64,000 bases of DNA from Flavobacteriaceae bacterium (GTDB lineage Bacteria; Bacteroidota; Bacteroidia; Flavobacteriales; Flavobacteriaceae): positions 62,001-126,000 of the forward strand of contig JASBUG010000041.1 of the NCBI GenBank assembly GCA_030148025.1. The letters are read 5' to 3'. Under the pieces are notes generated by a model. The model had not been told where the DNA came from and ran no database searches. It saw only the letters and a program-made list of their open reading frames with translations. The position numbers and the translations under genes were made by a program. Position 1 is the first letter of the stretch, and every line of letters begins with the position of its first letter. This document shows, piece after piece, positions 27,669 through 35,881 of the stretch.

Positions 27669-28763
27669 TTAAACATTAAAAAGGAAATGCATTACATCAC
27701 CGTCTTTAACGACATAGTTTTTTCCTTCTACACGCATTTTTCCTGCTTCCTTTATTTTGGCTTCGCTGCCATAACTTACATAATCATCATACCCTATTAC
27801 TTCGGCTCGAATAAAACCTTTTTCAAAATCGGTATGGATCACACCAGCTGCTTGAGGTGCTGTAGCACCTATTGCAACGGTCCAGGCACGAACCTCTTTT
27901 ACACCTGCTGTAAAATAGGTTTGTTGATTGAGCAATTTATAAGCAGAACGAATTAATTTTGAAGACCCTGGTTCATCTAAGCCAATATCCTGCAAAAACA
28001 TTTGACGTTCTTCAAAATCGTCTAATTCATTAATATCTGCTTCAGTACCTACAGCCAGTACCAATACTTCTGCGTTTTCATTTTTCACAGCTTCTTTAAC
28101 GCTTTCTACATATTCATTGCCAGAAACTGCAGCACTTTCATCAACATTACACACATACATTACTGGTTTATCGGTAATTAACTGAAGTGGTTTTACATAA
28201 TCGATATATTCATCTTCACCAAATTCAATAGCTCTAACCGATTTACCTTCTTCTAATCCAGCTTTTATTTTTAGTAATACTGCTTCCTCTTTCTGAGCTT
28301 CTTTATTCCCTGTCTTAGCAGCACGTTTAACCTTGTCGTGCTTTTTTTCAACTGATTCAAGATCTTTAAGCTGAAGCTCCATATCAATAGTCTCCTTATC
28401 TCTTATAGGATCTACGCTTCCATCTACATGCACAACATTATCATTATCAAAACAACGTAATACATGTAAAATTGCGTCCGTTTCACGAATATTACCTAAG
28501 AACTGATTCCCTAAACCTTCTCCTTTACTAGCTCCCTTCACTAAACCAGCAATATCAACAATCTCCACGGTTGCCGGAATAACTTTCTCTGGATTCACTA
28601 ACTCTTCAAGCTTTGATAATCTAGGATCTGGAACATTAACCACACCTATGTTAGGCTCTATAGTACAAAAAGGAAAGTTTGCGCTTTGTGCTTTGGCATT
28701 AGACAAACAATTAAATAAAGTTGATTTTCCAACATTTGGTAAACCTACAATTCCAGCTTTCAT
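27669..28763 (-). CDS. ychF: Redox-regulated ATPase of the Obg superfamily
   Basis: A 364-residue P-loop protein of the YchF/OLA1 family. G1 is GLPNVGKSTLFNCLSNAKAQ, G3 is VDIAGLVKGASKGEGLGNQFL, and the C-terminal TGS domain includes RAEVIGYDDYVSYGSEAKIK and VKDGDVMHFLFNV. A coiled-coil region (about residues 125-160) is usual for the family. It binds ribosomes and hydrolyses ATP rather than GTP, with a role in stress and translation that is still unclear. A -7 element lies about 100 bases upstream. Confidence 0.97.
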   Translation of the reverse strand: MKAGIVGLPNVGKSTLFNCLSNAKAQSANFPFCTIEPNIGVVNVPDPRLSKLEELVNPEKVIPATVEIVDIAGLVKGASKGEGLGNQFLGNIRETDAILHVLRCFDNDNVVHVDGSVDPIRDKETIDMELQLKDLESVEKKHDKVKRAAKTGNKEAQKEEAVLLKIKAGLEEGKSVRAIEFGEDEYIDYVKPLQLITDKPVMYVCNVDESAAVSGNEYVESVKEAVKNENAEVLVLAVGTEADINELDDFEERQMFLQDIGLDEPGSSKLIRSAYKLLNQQTYFTAGVKEVRAWTVAIGATAPQAAGVIHTDFEKGFIRAEVIGYDDYVSYGSEAKIKEAGKMRVEGKNYVVKDGDVMHFLFNV

Positions 28764-28863
28764 ATATTGTATTTATTTTGCCAGCAATAATATTAACATA
28801 GTTTAATATTTCTTAACACAGCTTTAGCTTGGTGCAGTTATTGCATGACGTATTTTGCGTGTG

Positions 28864-28871
28864 CAAATGTA
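28864..28871 (-). promoter_or_regulatory. Candidate -7 element of ychF
   Basis: Minus-strand TACATTTG fully matches TAnnTTTG and lies about 100 bases before the ychF start. No -33 TTG was found at the usual spacing, so confidence is low. Confidence 0.35.
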
Positions 28872-28964
28872 AGTAATTAAATCTGTAGTTAAAATAAAAT
28901 ATATTAAGCTACGAGAGTAACAAAATTAACCATCATTCGTCTCAAAAATATAACACTACAAACA

Positions 28965-30443
28965 ATGCGAAAAAACATCTTATCTCTTATATGTGCCATT
29001 TTTACAATCGCTACTTTTGCTCAAAACTATTCCGCTAAAATCATTGATAAGGACACTAAGCAACCTGTTGCTTTTGCAGCTATTCAAACTGGTGAATATA
29101 AAGGTGTAATTTCTAATGAGGAAGGTGTTTTTAATATAGATCTAGAAAAAAACACTGTTAAAGAAATTACTATTTCATGCCTTGGTTATGAAACGAAATC
29201 TATTCAAATAGACGCTATAACCAAAGACAACTTTACTATACACTTAGTACCAGCTATAAATGAGTTAAATACCGTTTTTTTAAGCAATACAAAACCTAAT
29301 GTAGACTCTATCATTTCAAGATCTATAAAGAATTTTAAGCGTAATCATATAACCGAAAATATTAGAACACATCAAATATTTCATAGAGAAACTGCTGTAA
29401 TGGATTTTAAAAAGTTAGAGTTTGAAATAAAAAAGGCATCTCACGTTCGTAAGAAACAGCTCAAAGGTGTTAACAACGAACTCGAAGCTATGTCTAACGA
29501 AGTAATGACTAGTAACTTAATGCATTTCCAAGATTTTACAGGCGATCTAAGTGTCTCTCATGAACTTGGATACAAGTTTAAAGCAGACAAAGCCATACAA
29601 GTCATAAATTCTAAAAAAGATTTTTCGTTAGATAATATTCAGGATAAAGCTCAAAATATCATACTAAAATATCTGGATACCACACTTACCTATAAATTAA
29701 AATCTGGATTATTTAAAGTGGAAGACTCTCTCTCTTTAGCAGAAAGCGATGATAATGATGACAAACAAGAATTTACAAACGACCATTTAAAAAGTAAGGC
29801 ATATGGTATGTTTGAAGACACCGGAAATAAACCAAAAAGCCTTTTAAAAGGTTTACTAAACTTAGAATATTACGAGTATTATTTACGAGAAGTTACGTCA
29901 AGTGAATCTCAACTTATTTATGTCATTGATTATAAGCCAAGAAAATCTCGTGCAAAATATACCGGAACCTTATATATAGCTGATGAAAGCTATGCTGTTC
30001 TAAAAGCTGACTATAAGTACGGAAAAGGAAAGCGTGGTGAAAAACTTAACTTAAGATTAGTTCTTGGAGTTAAATACATAGAAAATCAACATAATGGTGT
30101 CATGCTCTTTAGAAAAAATGAAAACAACACATACGAGCCAAGATATTTAAAAGAAGTAACAGGAAGATACTTTTATATCAATCGTCCAATTAAGTTTATT
30201 GAAAACAGCAGTGCAAGACGTAAAACAGCTTTTAATTTTAAAATTGAAGGTACAGCTTTACAAAAAGAAGAATTGCTATTTACCGATTCAAAAACAATAA
30301 CAAAAGATGCATTAATGGCCATAAAAGAGCCCAAAGCAATTCCATATCAAAAACAAAGAAGGTATGATGCCTCTGTTTGGGGAACTAACGAAACCTTAGT
30401 TCCTACTACAGATCTAAAAACATTTGACGCAGATAAAAATTAA
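28965..30443 (+). CDS. Carboxypeptidase-like regulatory domain protein (envelope)
   Basis: A 492-residue secreted protein with a signal peptide ([20 protein letters not shown]). The mature N-terminus is a CarboxypepD_reg-like beta-sandwich, residues about 22-105 ([46 protein letters not shown]), as seen at the start of many Bacteroidota receptors. The rest (residues about 110-492) lacks a TonB plug or barrel and contains repeated charged beta strands ([20 protein letters not shown]). It is probably a periplasmic or outer-membrane-associated protein; no function is known to me. It ends 4 bases into the convergent ferredoxin gene. Confidence 0.8.
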   Translation: MRKNILSLICAIFTIATFAQNYSAKIIDKDTKQPVAFAAIQTGEYKGVISNEEGVFNIDLEKNTVKEITISCLGYETKSIQIDAITKDNFTIHLVPAINELNTVFLSNTKPNVDSIISRSIKNFKRNHITENIRTHQIFHRETAVMDFKKLEFEIKKASHVRKKQLKGVNNELEAMSNEVMTSNLMHFQDFTGDLSVSHELGYKFKADKAIQVINSKKDFSLDNIQDKAQNIILKYLDTTLTYKLKSGLFKVEDSLSLAESDDNDDKQEFTNDHLKSKAYGMFEDTGNKPKSLLKGLLNLEYYEYYLREVTSSESQLIYVIDYKPRKSRAKYTGTLYIADESYAVLKADYKYGKGKRGEKLNLRLVLGVKYIENQHNGVMLFRKNENNTYEPRYLKEVTGRYFYINRPIKFIENSSARRKTAFNFKIEGTALQKEELLFTDSKTITKDALMAIKEPKAIPYQKQRRYDASVWGTNETLVPTTDLKTFDADKN

Positions 30444-30793
30444 CCATCAGGATGCATAAAACGTTGCTTTCCTAGAAGTTCATCTTCTGTTTCAACAACA
30501 TCTTCATCAGGTACACAACAGTCTACTGGACAAACAGCAGCACATTGTGGCTCTTCATGAAAACCTTTACATTCTGTACATTTATCTGGAACTATATAAT
30601 AAATTTCGTCACTTATAGGTTCTTGAGCTTCATTTGCATCAACTTCTTTTCCATTAGGCAATACTATATTTCCTTCCAAGCTAGTACCATCATTATAACG
30701 CCAATCATCAGCACCTTCATAAATAGCTGTATTTGGGCATTCAGGTTCACAAGCACCACAGTTAATACATTCGTCTGTAATTATAATAGCCAT
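30440..30793 (-). CDS. 4Fe-4S dicluster ferredoxin
   Basis: A 117-residue ferredoxin. The first cluster motif is [12 protein letters not shown] (CxxCxxCxxxCP) and the second is [21 protein letters not shown] (CxxC-x8-CxxxCP), the extended spacing of the Alvin-type 2[4Fe-4S] ferredoxins. An insert of about 55 residues lies between them. I chose the ATG at 30793 ([13 protein letters not shown]); a longer frame up to 30862 would run through the promoter and matches no ferredoxin N-terminus. It carries low-potential electrons. It is divergent from the acyl-CoA reductase gene. Confidence 0.95.
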   Translation of the reverse strand: MAIIITDECINCGACEPECPNTAIYEGADDWRYNDGTSLEGNIVLPNGKEVDANEAQEPISDEIYYIVPDKCTECKGFHEEPQCAAVCPVDCCVPDEDVVETEDELLGKQRFMHPDG

Positions 30794-30817
30794 AACAATT
30801 TTTCTCTTTAGTTTGCT

Positions 30818-30825
30818 TAAATTTG
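30818..30825 (+). promoter_or_regulatory. -7 element of the acyl-CoA reductase gene
   Basis: TAAATTTG, a full TAnnTTTG match, 45 bases before the start at 30871. Its TTTG is the left half of the perfect palindrome TTTGCAGCTGCAAA (30822-30835), whose right half belongs to the opposing ferredoxin promoter. No -33 TTG was found. Confidence 0.45.
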
Positions 30826-30831
30826 CAGCTG

Positions 30832-30862
30832 CAAAAGTAAAGCCAAAACAGTTCATAACCAA
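30832..30862 (-). promoter_or_regulatory. Promoter of the ferredoxin gene (-33 and -7)
   Basis: On the minus strand, TTG at 30860-30862, a 20-base spacer and TACTTTTG at 30832-30839 match the Bacteroidota consensus TTG-N17-23-TAnnTTTG completely. The start codon is 39 bases downstream of the -7. The -7 element faces that of the acyl-CoA reductase gene. Confidence 0.65.
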
Positions 30863-30870
30863 ACGTTATA

Positions 30871-31929
30871 ATGAATTTAGAACAAAGAATTAATGCATTT
30901 GAAGAATTAGGAAAGTTCCTAAGTCAATTTAGCGACACAAACTTTAAAAAGTTAGAAAACATACAGTATAACGATCTGTTCTTTGATGGCTTTAAACATC
31001 AAATAAAACTTGCTGAAGAACATAATGGGTGGTTTACGACAGAAAATATTGTATTTGCCTTAAAAAATTGGTCTGAAGCATTAACCAAAACAAACCTTCA
31101 AACCTGGTTAAACAATTACAATCTTAATAATGTTGTACAGAAAAAGATTGCTATTGTTATGGCAGGGAATATTCCCTTGGTTGGTTTTCACGATTTCTTG
31201 TCCGTACTTATATCTGGACATAAGGTAATAGTTAAACAGTCTTCAAACGACAAACATCTGTTACCGTATTTAGCTAAGTACTTAGAATATGTTGCTCCTG
31301 GTTTAAAAGATTCAATTCAATTTACTGAAGAAAAACTTACTGGTTTTGATGGTGTTATAGCTACAGGCAGCGATAATACAGCAAGATATTTTGAATATTA
31401 TTTTAAGAACAAACCATCGATAATCAGAAAAAATAGAAATTCTGTTGCAATATTAACAGGAAATGAATCTGAAGCGCAATTAAAAGCACTTTCAGAAGAT
31501 ATCTTTAGATATTATGGACTAGGCTGCAGAAATGTGTCAAAATTATTTGTACCAAAGAATTACAACTTTGACAATTTCTTTAAAGGAATGTATCATTGGA
31601 ATACCATTATAGATCAAGCAAAATATGCAAACAATTATGACTATAATAAAGCAGTTTACTTGATGAGCGAATTTGACCTTCTGGAAAACGGGTTTTTAAT
31701 GATAAAAGAAGACCAGAGTTATGCATCTCCTATTGCAACCGTATTTTATGAATATTACAATTCTGTTGAGGAATTAAAAAGCAATCTAGAACTAGAAAAA
31801 GATAATATACAATGTGTCGTTTCACACCAAATTACAGATAACGAAGTTAATTTTGGTGACACCCAAAATCCAAAATTATGGGATTATGCAGATGGTATCG
31901 ATACAATTGATTTTTTAATAACTATTTAG
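30871..31929 (+). CDS. Acyl-CoA reductase (LuxC-type)
   Basis: A 352-residue aldehyde-dehydrogenase-superfamily protein of the LuxC family. The blocks KKIAIVMAGNIPLVGFHDFL, SGHKVIVKQSSNDKHLLPYL and TGSDNTARYFEYYF form the NAD(P)-binding part, and YGLGCRNVSKLFVP has the probable catalytic cysteine. Its length is shorter than LuxC of luminous bacteria. In this phylum the gene accompanies ferredoxin, serC and serA, as here, and there is no luxAB nearby. It probably reduces an activated fatty acid or another acyl thioester; the substrate is unknown. Confidence 0.88.
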   Translation: MNLEQRINAFEELGKFLSQFSDTNFKKLENIQYNDLFFDGFKHQIKLAEEHNGWFTTENIVFALKNWSEALTKTNLQTWLNNYNLNNVVQKKIAIVMAGNIPLVGFHDFLSVLISGHKVIVKQSSNDKHLLPYLAKYLEYVAPGLKDSIQFTEEKLTGFDGVIATGSDNTARYFEYYFKNKPSIIRKNRNSVAILTGNESEAQLKALSEDIFRYYGLGCRNVSKLFVPKNYNFDNFFKGMYHWNTIIDQAKYANNYDYNKAVYLMSEFDLLENGFLMIKEDQSYASPIATVFYEYYNSVEELKSNLELEKDNIQCVVSHQITDNEVNFGDTQNPKLWDYADGIDTIDFLITI

Positions 31930-32002
31930 AGTAAAAAATAACAATTTATTAGTGTAAAATACCTAATAAATTTCGACCTTTAGCTCTTTAAAATTTTAAC
32001 CC

Positions 32003-33067
32003 ATGAAGAAACATAATTTTAGTGCAGGACCGTGCATTTTACCAAAAGAAGTTTTATTAAAATCCTCTGAAGCTGTGATGGATTTAAATGGCAGTGGTTT
32101 ATCCTTGATAGAGATCTCGCATCGCAGTAAAGACTTTGTTGATATTATGGAAAAAGCGCGTTCCTTAGCTTTAGAACTTTTAGGATTAGAAGGAAAGGGT
32201 TATAAAGCGCTATTCTTACAAGGTGGTGCAAGCACACAGTTTTTAATGGTAGCTTTAAATTTATTAGAAAAAAGAGCAGGATATTTAAATACAGGAACCT
32301 GGAGTAAAAAAGCCATTAAGGAAGCTAAAATATTTGATGATATATATGAAGTAGCGTCTTCAGAGAATGCTAACTATAATTATATTCCAAAAGGCTATGA
32401 AATCCCTACTGAATACGATTATTTCCATTGTACATCCAACAACACTATTTACGGCACACAGATAAAGCAATTTCCAGATTGTCCTATTCCTATGGTGTGT
32501 GATATGAGTAGCGATATCTTTTCGCGTCAAATAGATTATTCAAAATTCGATCTTATATATGCTGGAGCTCAAAAAAATATGGGGCCAGCGGGAACTACAT
32601 TAGTCATTGTTAAAGAAGATATCTTAGGTAAAGTTTCGCGCCATATTCCATCTATGATGGATTACAAGGTACACATAAATAAAAGCAGTATGTTTAATAC
32701 ACCTCCTGTTTTTGCAGTATATACTTCAATGCTAACATTAGAGTGGTTAAAGAACCTTGGAGGTATTGCTGCTATAGAGGAAGAAAACGAAAAGAAAGCA
32801 CGATTAATATATTCTGAAATAGATCTAAATCCCCTATTTAAAGGTTTTGCAGCAAAAGAAGACCGTTCTTTCATGAATGCTACCTTTAATTTAACCAACG
32901 ATAACTTAAAAGAAACTTTTGACGATATGTGTCTAGAAGCTGGAATTAATGGTATTAATGGGCATAGAAGCGTTGGCGGATATAGAGCTTCTATGTATAA
33001 TGCACTACCTTATGAAAGTGTGCAAGTATTGGTAGAAGTTATGAGTGAATTAGAAACAAAAGCATAA
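32003..33067 (+). CDS. serC: 3-phosphoserine aminotransferase
   Basis: A 354-residue class V PLP aminotransferase. The start KKHNFSAGPCILPKEVL, the phosphate-binding LFLQGGASTQFLMVALNLL, VCDMSSDIFSR and the Schiff-base Lys in YAGAQKNMGPAGTTLVIV are all diagnostic. NATFNLTNDN and INGHRSVGGYRASMYNALP finish the family pattern. It converts 3-phosphohydroxypyruvate to phosphoserine, directly before the serA-like gene, 12 bases apart. Length is normal. Confidence 0.97.
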   Translation: MKKHNFSAGPCILPKEVLLKSSEAVMDLNGSGLSLIEISHRSKDFVDIMEKARSLALELLGLEGKGYKALFLQGGASTQFLMVALNLLEKRAGYLNTGTWSKKAIKEAKIFDDIYEVASSENANYNYIPKGYEIPTEYDYFHCTSNNTIYGTQIKQFPDCPIPMVCDMSSDIFSRQIDYSKFDLIYAGAQKNMGPAGTTLVIVKEDILGKVSRHIPSMMDYKVHINKSSMFNTPPVFAVYTSMLTLEWLKNLGGIAAIEEENEKKARLIYSEIDLNPLFKGFAAKEDRSFMNATFNLTNDNLKETFDDMCLEAGINGINGHRSVGGYRASMYNALPYESVQVLVEVMSELETKA

Positions 33068-33079
33068 ACAAATAACAAG

Positions 33080-34030
33080 ATGAAAATTTTAGCTAACGAT
33101 GGTATTTCTCAAACAGGAATAGATGCATTAGAAAACGCAGGTTTTGAAGTAAATACAACGACAGTAGCACAAGAACAGCTTATAAATTATATTAACACAA
33201 ATAATATTGATGTAATATTAGTTCGCAGCGCTACAAAAGTTAGAAAAGATATTATAGACGCATGCCCAAGTTTAAAAATTATTGGACGCGGTGGTGTAGG
33301 CATGGATAATATTGATGTAGATTATGCTAAAGAAAAAGGAATTAATGTGATAAATACGCCAGCTGCCTCTTCACATTCTGTGGCAGAATTGGTATTTGCT
33401 CATTTATACGGCTTAGCACGTTATTTACATAATGCCAATAGAGATATGCCTCTAGAAGGAGACTCTAAATTTAAAGCCTTAAAAAAGGCGTATGCAAAGG
33501 GAACAGAACTTAAGGGTAAAACTATTGGAATTTTAGGTTTTGGTAGAATTGGTCAGGCAACAGCCAAAGTCGCTATTGGAGCAGGTATGAATGTAATTGC
33601 ATACGACCCATTTATTGATGAAGGCGATCTTGAACTGAATTTCTTCGATGGTCAAAAACTTAACTTTAATATTAAAACCATAAGTAAAGACGATGTTTTA
33701 AAACAATCAGATTTTATTACACTACATGTCCCAGCACAAAAAGAATATGTCATAGGACAACCTGAATTTGAAATGATGAAAGATGGTGTTATTCTTGTAA
33801 ACGCGGCAAGAGGTGGTGTGATAGATGAAGTTGCGCTTATAGATTATATAAATAAAGGAAAGGTGGCTCGTGCTGCTCTAGACGTATTTGAGAAAGAGCC
33901 AACACCAGAAATTCAATTACTAATGAATCCTGCATTATCATTAACACCTCATACTGGTGCAGCAACCAATGAAGCTCAAGACAGAATTGGTGCTGAATTA
34001 GCTACTCAAATTATAGAAATATTAAAATAG
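33080..34030 (+). CDS. serA: D-3-phosphoglycerate dehydrogenase, short form
   Basis: A 316-residue D-2-hydroxyacid dehydrogenase. The NAD-binding motif is [20 protein letters not shown] and the catalytic Arg, Glu and His lie in [18 protein letters not shown] and [12 protein letters not shown]. It lacks the C-terminal ACT regulatory domain of long SerA proteins, so serine feedback through that domain is absent. The pairing with serC supports the serine-pathway role; D-2-hydroxyacid dehydrogenase of another substrate is the alternative. A strong terminator follows. Confidence 0.9.
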   Translation: MKILANDGISQTGIDALENAGFEVNTTTVAQEQLINYINTNNIDVILVRSATKVRKDIIDACPSLKIIGRGGVGMDNIDVDYAKEKGINVINTPAASSHSVAELVFAHLYGLARYLHNANRDMPLEGDSKFKALKKAYAKGTELKGKTIGILGFGRIGQATAKVAIGAGMNVIAYDPFIDEGDLELNFFDGQKLNFNIKTISKDDVLKQSDFITLHVPAQKEYVIGQPEFEMMKDGVILVNAARGGVIDEVALIDYINKGKVARAALDVFEKEPTPEIQLLMNPALSLTPHTGAATNEAQDRIGAELATQIIEILK

Positions 34031-34060
34031 TGGTAGGTACTAGTTGGTACAAATATTAAC

Positions 34061-34092
34061 AAAAAGTCCTAACAATTAGTTAGGACTTTTTT
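34061..34092 (+). terminator. Intrinsic terminator of serC-serA
   Basis: AAAGTCCTAAC at 34063-34073 and GTTAGGACTTT at 34079-34089 form a perfect 11-bp stem with a 5-base loop, followed by more T (six in total). It ends the serC-serA unit 30 bases after the stop. Confidence 0.9.
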
Positions 34093-34142
34093 GTACATTG
34101 AAACCAATTATTTCATTAACCAATTTAATTAAACTATAGAAT

Positions 34143-34784
34143 ATGTCAGGAATTTTAGATTTACTAGGCAGCGATCTCGGTAAAGACATTATTAACGGAG
34201 TCTCTGGACAAACAGGGCAAAGTCAAGATAAAACAAGCAGTGTACTAACCATGGCTATGCCAGTATTAATGCAAGCTATGAGACGTAATGCAGCAACTCC
34301 TCAAGGTGCAGAAGGCCTAATGGGAGCCTTGAATAAAAAACACGACGGAAGTATTTTAGACAACCTTGGTGATCTCTTCAATGGTGGTGTTGACACCAAT
34401 GTCATTACTGATGGCAGCAAAATATTAGGTCATGTTTTGGGTAATAAACAACAAAATGTCACCAATGCTTTAAGCAACAAATCTGGTATGGATTCTAATG
34501 CTGTTGGAGATATACTTAAAATAGCAGCGCCTATTCTAATGGGAATTTTAGGCAAACAATCTAGACAACAAAAAGTAAACCAATCATCAGGCATAGAAAG
34601 TTTACTAGGTGGTATGCTGGGAGGCAATTCTCCTCAATCACAACAAAGTTTTCTTGAATCTATGTTAGATGCCGATGGTGATGGTAGTGTTATTGATGAT
34701 GTAGCTGGAATGGTATTAGGAGGAAACAAAAATAAAAATTCCGGATTAGGTGGACTTCTAGGTGGATTATTTGGTAAAAAATAA
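34143..34784 (+). CDS. DUF937 domain protein
   Basis: A 213-residue, Gly/Ser/Gln-rich protein of the DUF937 type: a first helical block ILDLLGSDLGKDIINGVSGQ, KTSSVLTMAMPVLMQAMRRN, and the repeated helical block DSNAVGDILKIAAPILMGIL. Near the C-terminus, LDADGDGSVIDDVAGMVLGG looks like a calcium-binding EF-hand or dockerin-type loop (DxDGDGxxxDD), and the earlier KKHDGSILDNLGDLF is a degenerate version. No signal peptide is seen. Function unknown; the low-complexity tail ends GGLLGGLFGKK. It is followed by a perfect palindromic terminator. Confidence 0.88.
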   Translation: MSGILDLLGSDLGKDIINGVSGQTGQSQDKTSSVLTMAMPVLMQAMRRNAATPQGAEGLMGALNKKHDGSILDNLGDLFNGGVDTNVITDGSKILGHVLGNKQQNVTNALSNKSGMDSNAVGDILKIAAPILMGILGKQSRQQKVNQSSGIESLLGGMLGGNSPQSQQSFLESMLDADGDGSVIDDVAGMVLGGNKNKNSGLGGLLGGLFGKK

Positions 34785-34802
34785 TCTGTAATCAAAAAAC
34801 AC

Positions 34803-34842
34803 AACATAAAAGCCAGATGTAATTACATCTGGCTTTTATGTT
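34803..34842. terminator. Perfect 40-base palindrome, probable terminator
   Basis: All 40 bases form one uninterrupted palindrome, centred between 34822 and 34823, with the GC-richer core AGCCAGATGT and its complement, flanked by A- and T-runs. As RNA it would fold into a long hairpin with a few central bases forming the loop. It lies after the DUF937 gene and before the DUF6146 gene, both on the + strand, so it probably terminates the first. Confidence 0.8.
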
Positions 34843-34904
34843 AAAAACACTAAATACCAATATTAATATAGAATGGTTTTGTAACTTTAAGAGAAAAAGT
34901 AATA

Positions 34905-35336
34905 ATGAAAAGGGCAGCATTTATACTGGTAATAATCTTAGGCATTGTAAGCTGTAATACACCAAAAAAAGCTAGAACAAGTAATGACATTACCAATAAG
35001 ACTGAACAAGATACTGTAAGAATAGCTAATGATAAACTTGAATATGAAATCATTATCATAGAACCCGGGTTTAATGTCTGGTTAGAAGTTACGGCAAAAC
35101 CAAAAGGATACTATTCACAACAGTTTTTAGAAAGCAGAAACAGGCTTTTCGTAACTGCGTGGAACAGTAGAGTTTTAGAACCTTCAAGGTATGATCCTAA
35201 TCTATACGAAATGCAAATAGATTACCGTCCAAATATAGATTATGGTTACGATGTAAATTATAAACTATATAACTACTTCATTTTTTTTCAATTGCAGTAT
35301 AAACAACAATTAACAAGTTTTGTTCCAAGAATATAG
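34905..35336 (+). CDS. DUF6146-like lipoprotein
   Basis: A 143-residue lipoprotein: signal MKRAAFILVIILGIVSC with Cys17. The mature domain has EYEIIIIEPGFNVWLEVTAK, YYSQQFLESRNRLFVTAWN and QIDYRPNIDYGYDVNYKLYN, which I recognise as a conserved Bacteroidota pattern (DUF6146). It is small and tyrosine-rich, probably anchored in the envelope. Function unknown. The next gene has its own promoter, so this one may be monocistronic. Confidence 0.85.
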   Translation: MKRAAFILVIILGIVSCNTPKKARTSNDITNKTEQDTVRIANDKLEYEIIIIEPGFNVWLEVTAKPKGYYSQQFLESRNRLFVTAWNSRVLEPSRYDPNLYEMQIDYRPNIDYGYDVNYKLYNYFIFFQLQYKQQLTSFVPRI

Positions 35337-35346
35337 ATTAAGCGTT

Positions 35347-35373
35347 TATATTTGCAATCATGTAAATGATTGC
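35347..35373 (+). promoter_or_regulatory. Promoter with 20-bp operator-like dyad
   Basis: TATATTTG at 35347-35354 is a full -7 match and is followed at once by GCAATCAT-GTAA-ATGATTGC (35354-35373), a perfect 8-bp dyad that covers the expected transcription start. The position fits a repressor operator that shuts off the DUF6787, His-rich and TonB receptor genes. A Fur/Zur-type regulator is possible from the downstream genes, but the sequence is not a clear match to a known box. Confidence 0.6.
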
Positions 35374-35374
35374 T

Positions 35375-35881
35375 ATGCAGAACTTCAAAAAGCGCTGGGA
35401 AATACAAAAAAACTGGCAATTACTTTTCCCGTTTTTAGGAATAGTACTCCTACTCTATTCAAGTTATAAACTTGCTTCAATTTTCTTTAATAGAGCTTCT
35501 CAAAGCGATTTTATATTTTTAATACTAAGTACGCTTATTCTCTATTATCTATTATTAAAACTAACACTATGGATTTTTAAAAAACTTGAGAATAAATGGA
35601 TAGTGAAACATCGATGGGAAATGATACGTATTTTTATAGTATTTGCTATCACAGGTAGTTCTTCAGTATTTGTAGGGAGACCAATAATTAAATTACTAGG
35701 TATTACTAAAGACAATCTCAACGTATTTGTTTATTGGTTTTTATATATCATTATTGGTTTAATTTTTTATCAAATATTATTGGTTATCTTTGGCTGGCTT
35801 TTTGGTCAGTATCAATTTTTCTGGAATTTTGAAAAAAAGATGCTTCGCCGATTCGGATTTAAGCGATTTTTAAAGGACTAA
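35375..35881 (+). CDS. DUF6787-like membrane protein
   Basis: A 168-residue protein from the ATG at 35375 (MQNFKKRW). The ATG at 35366 lies inside the operator-like dyad at the expected transcription start, so it is less likely. There are about four hydrophobic segments. The N-terminal FKKRWEIQKNWQLLFPFLG and the middle KHRWEMIRIFIVFAITGSSS are similar to each other, which suggests an internal duplication; the second is the DUF6787 signature. Inner-membrane location is likely, function unknown. The stop overlaps the start of the next gene (TAATG). Confidence 0.8.
   Translation: MQNFKKRWEIQKNWQLLFPFLGIVLLLYSSYKLASIFFNRASQSDFIFLILSTLILYYLLLKLTLWIFKKLENKWIVKHRWEMIRIFIVFAITGSSSVFVGRPIIKLLGITKDNLNVFVYWFLYIIIGLIFYQILLVIFGWLFGQYQFFWNFEKKMLRRFGFKRFLKD

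Noticed and set aside
30545-30811. An 88-codon + strand frame opposite the ferredoxin gene
   Set aside because: Antisense to a ferredoxin with two intact cluster motifs; the product is a low-complexity Phe/Ile/Thr-rich string.
30794-30862. An upstream extension of the ferredoxin reading frame
   Set aside because: It would place 23 codons through the promoter elements, and ferredoxins of this type start at MAxxITDEC; the ATG at 30793 is preferred.
30871-31929. Bioluminescence locus, because of the LuxC-type reductase
   Set aside because: No luxA, luxB, luxD or luxE gene is near, and this short LuxC-like type is common next to serine genes in non-luminous bacteria of the phylum.
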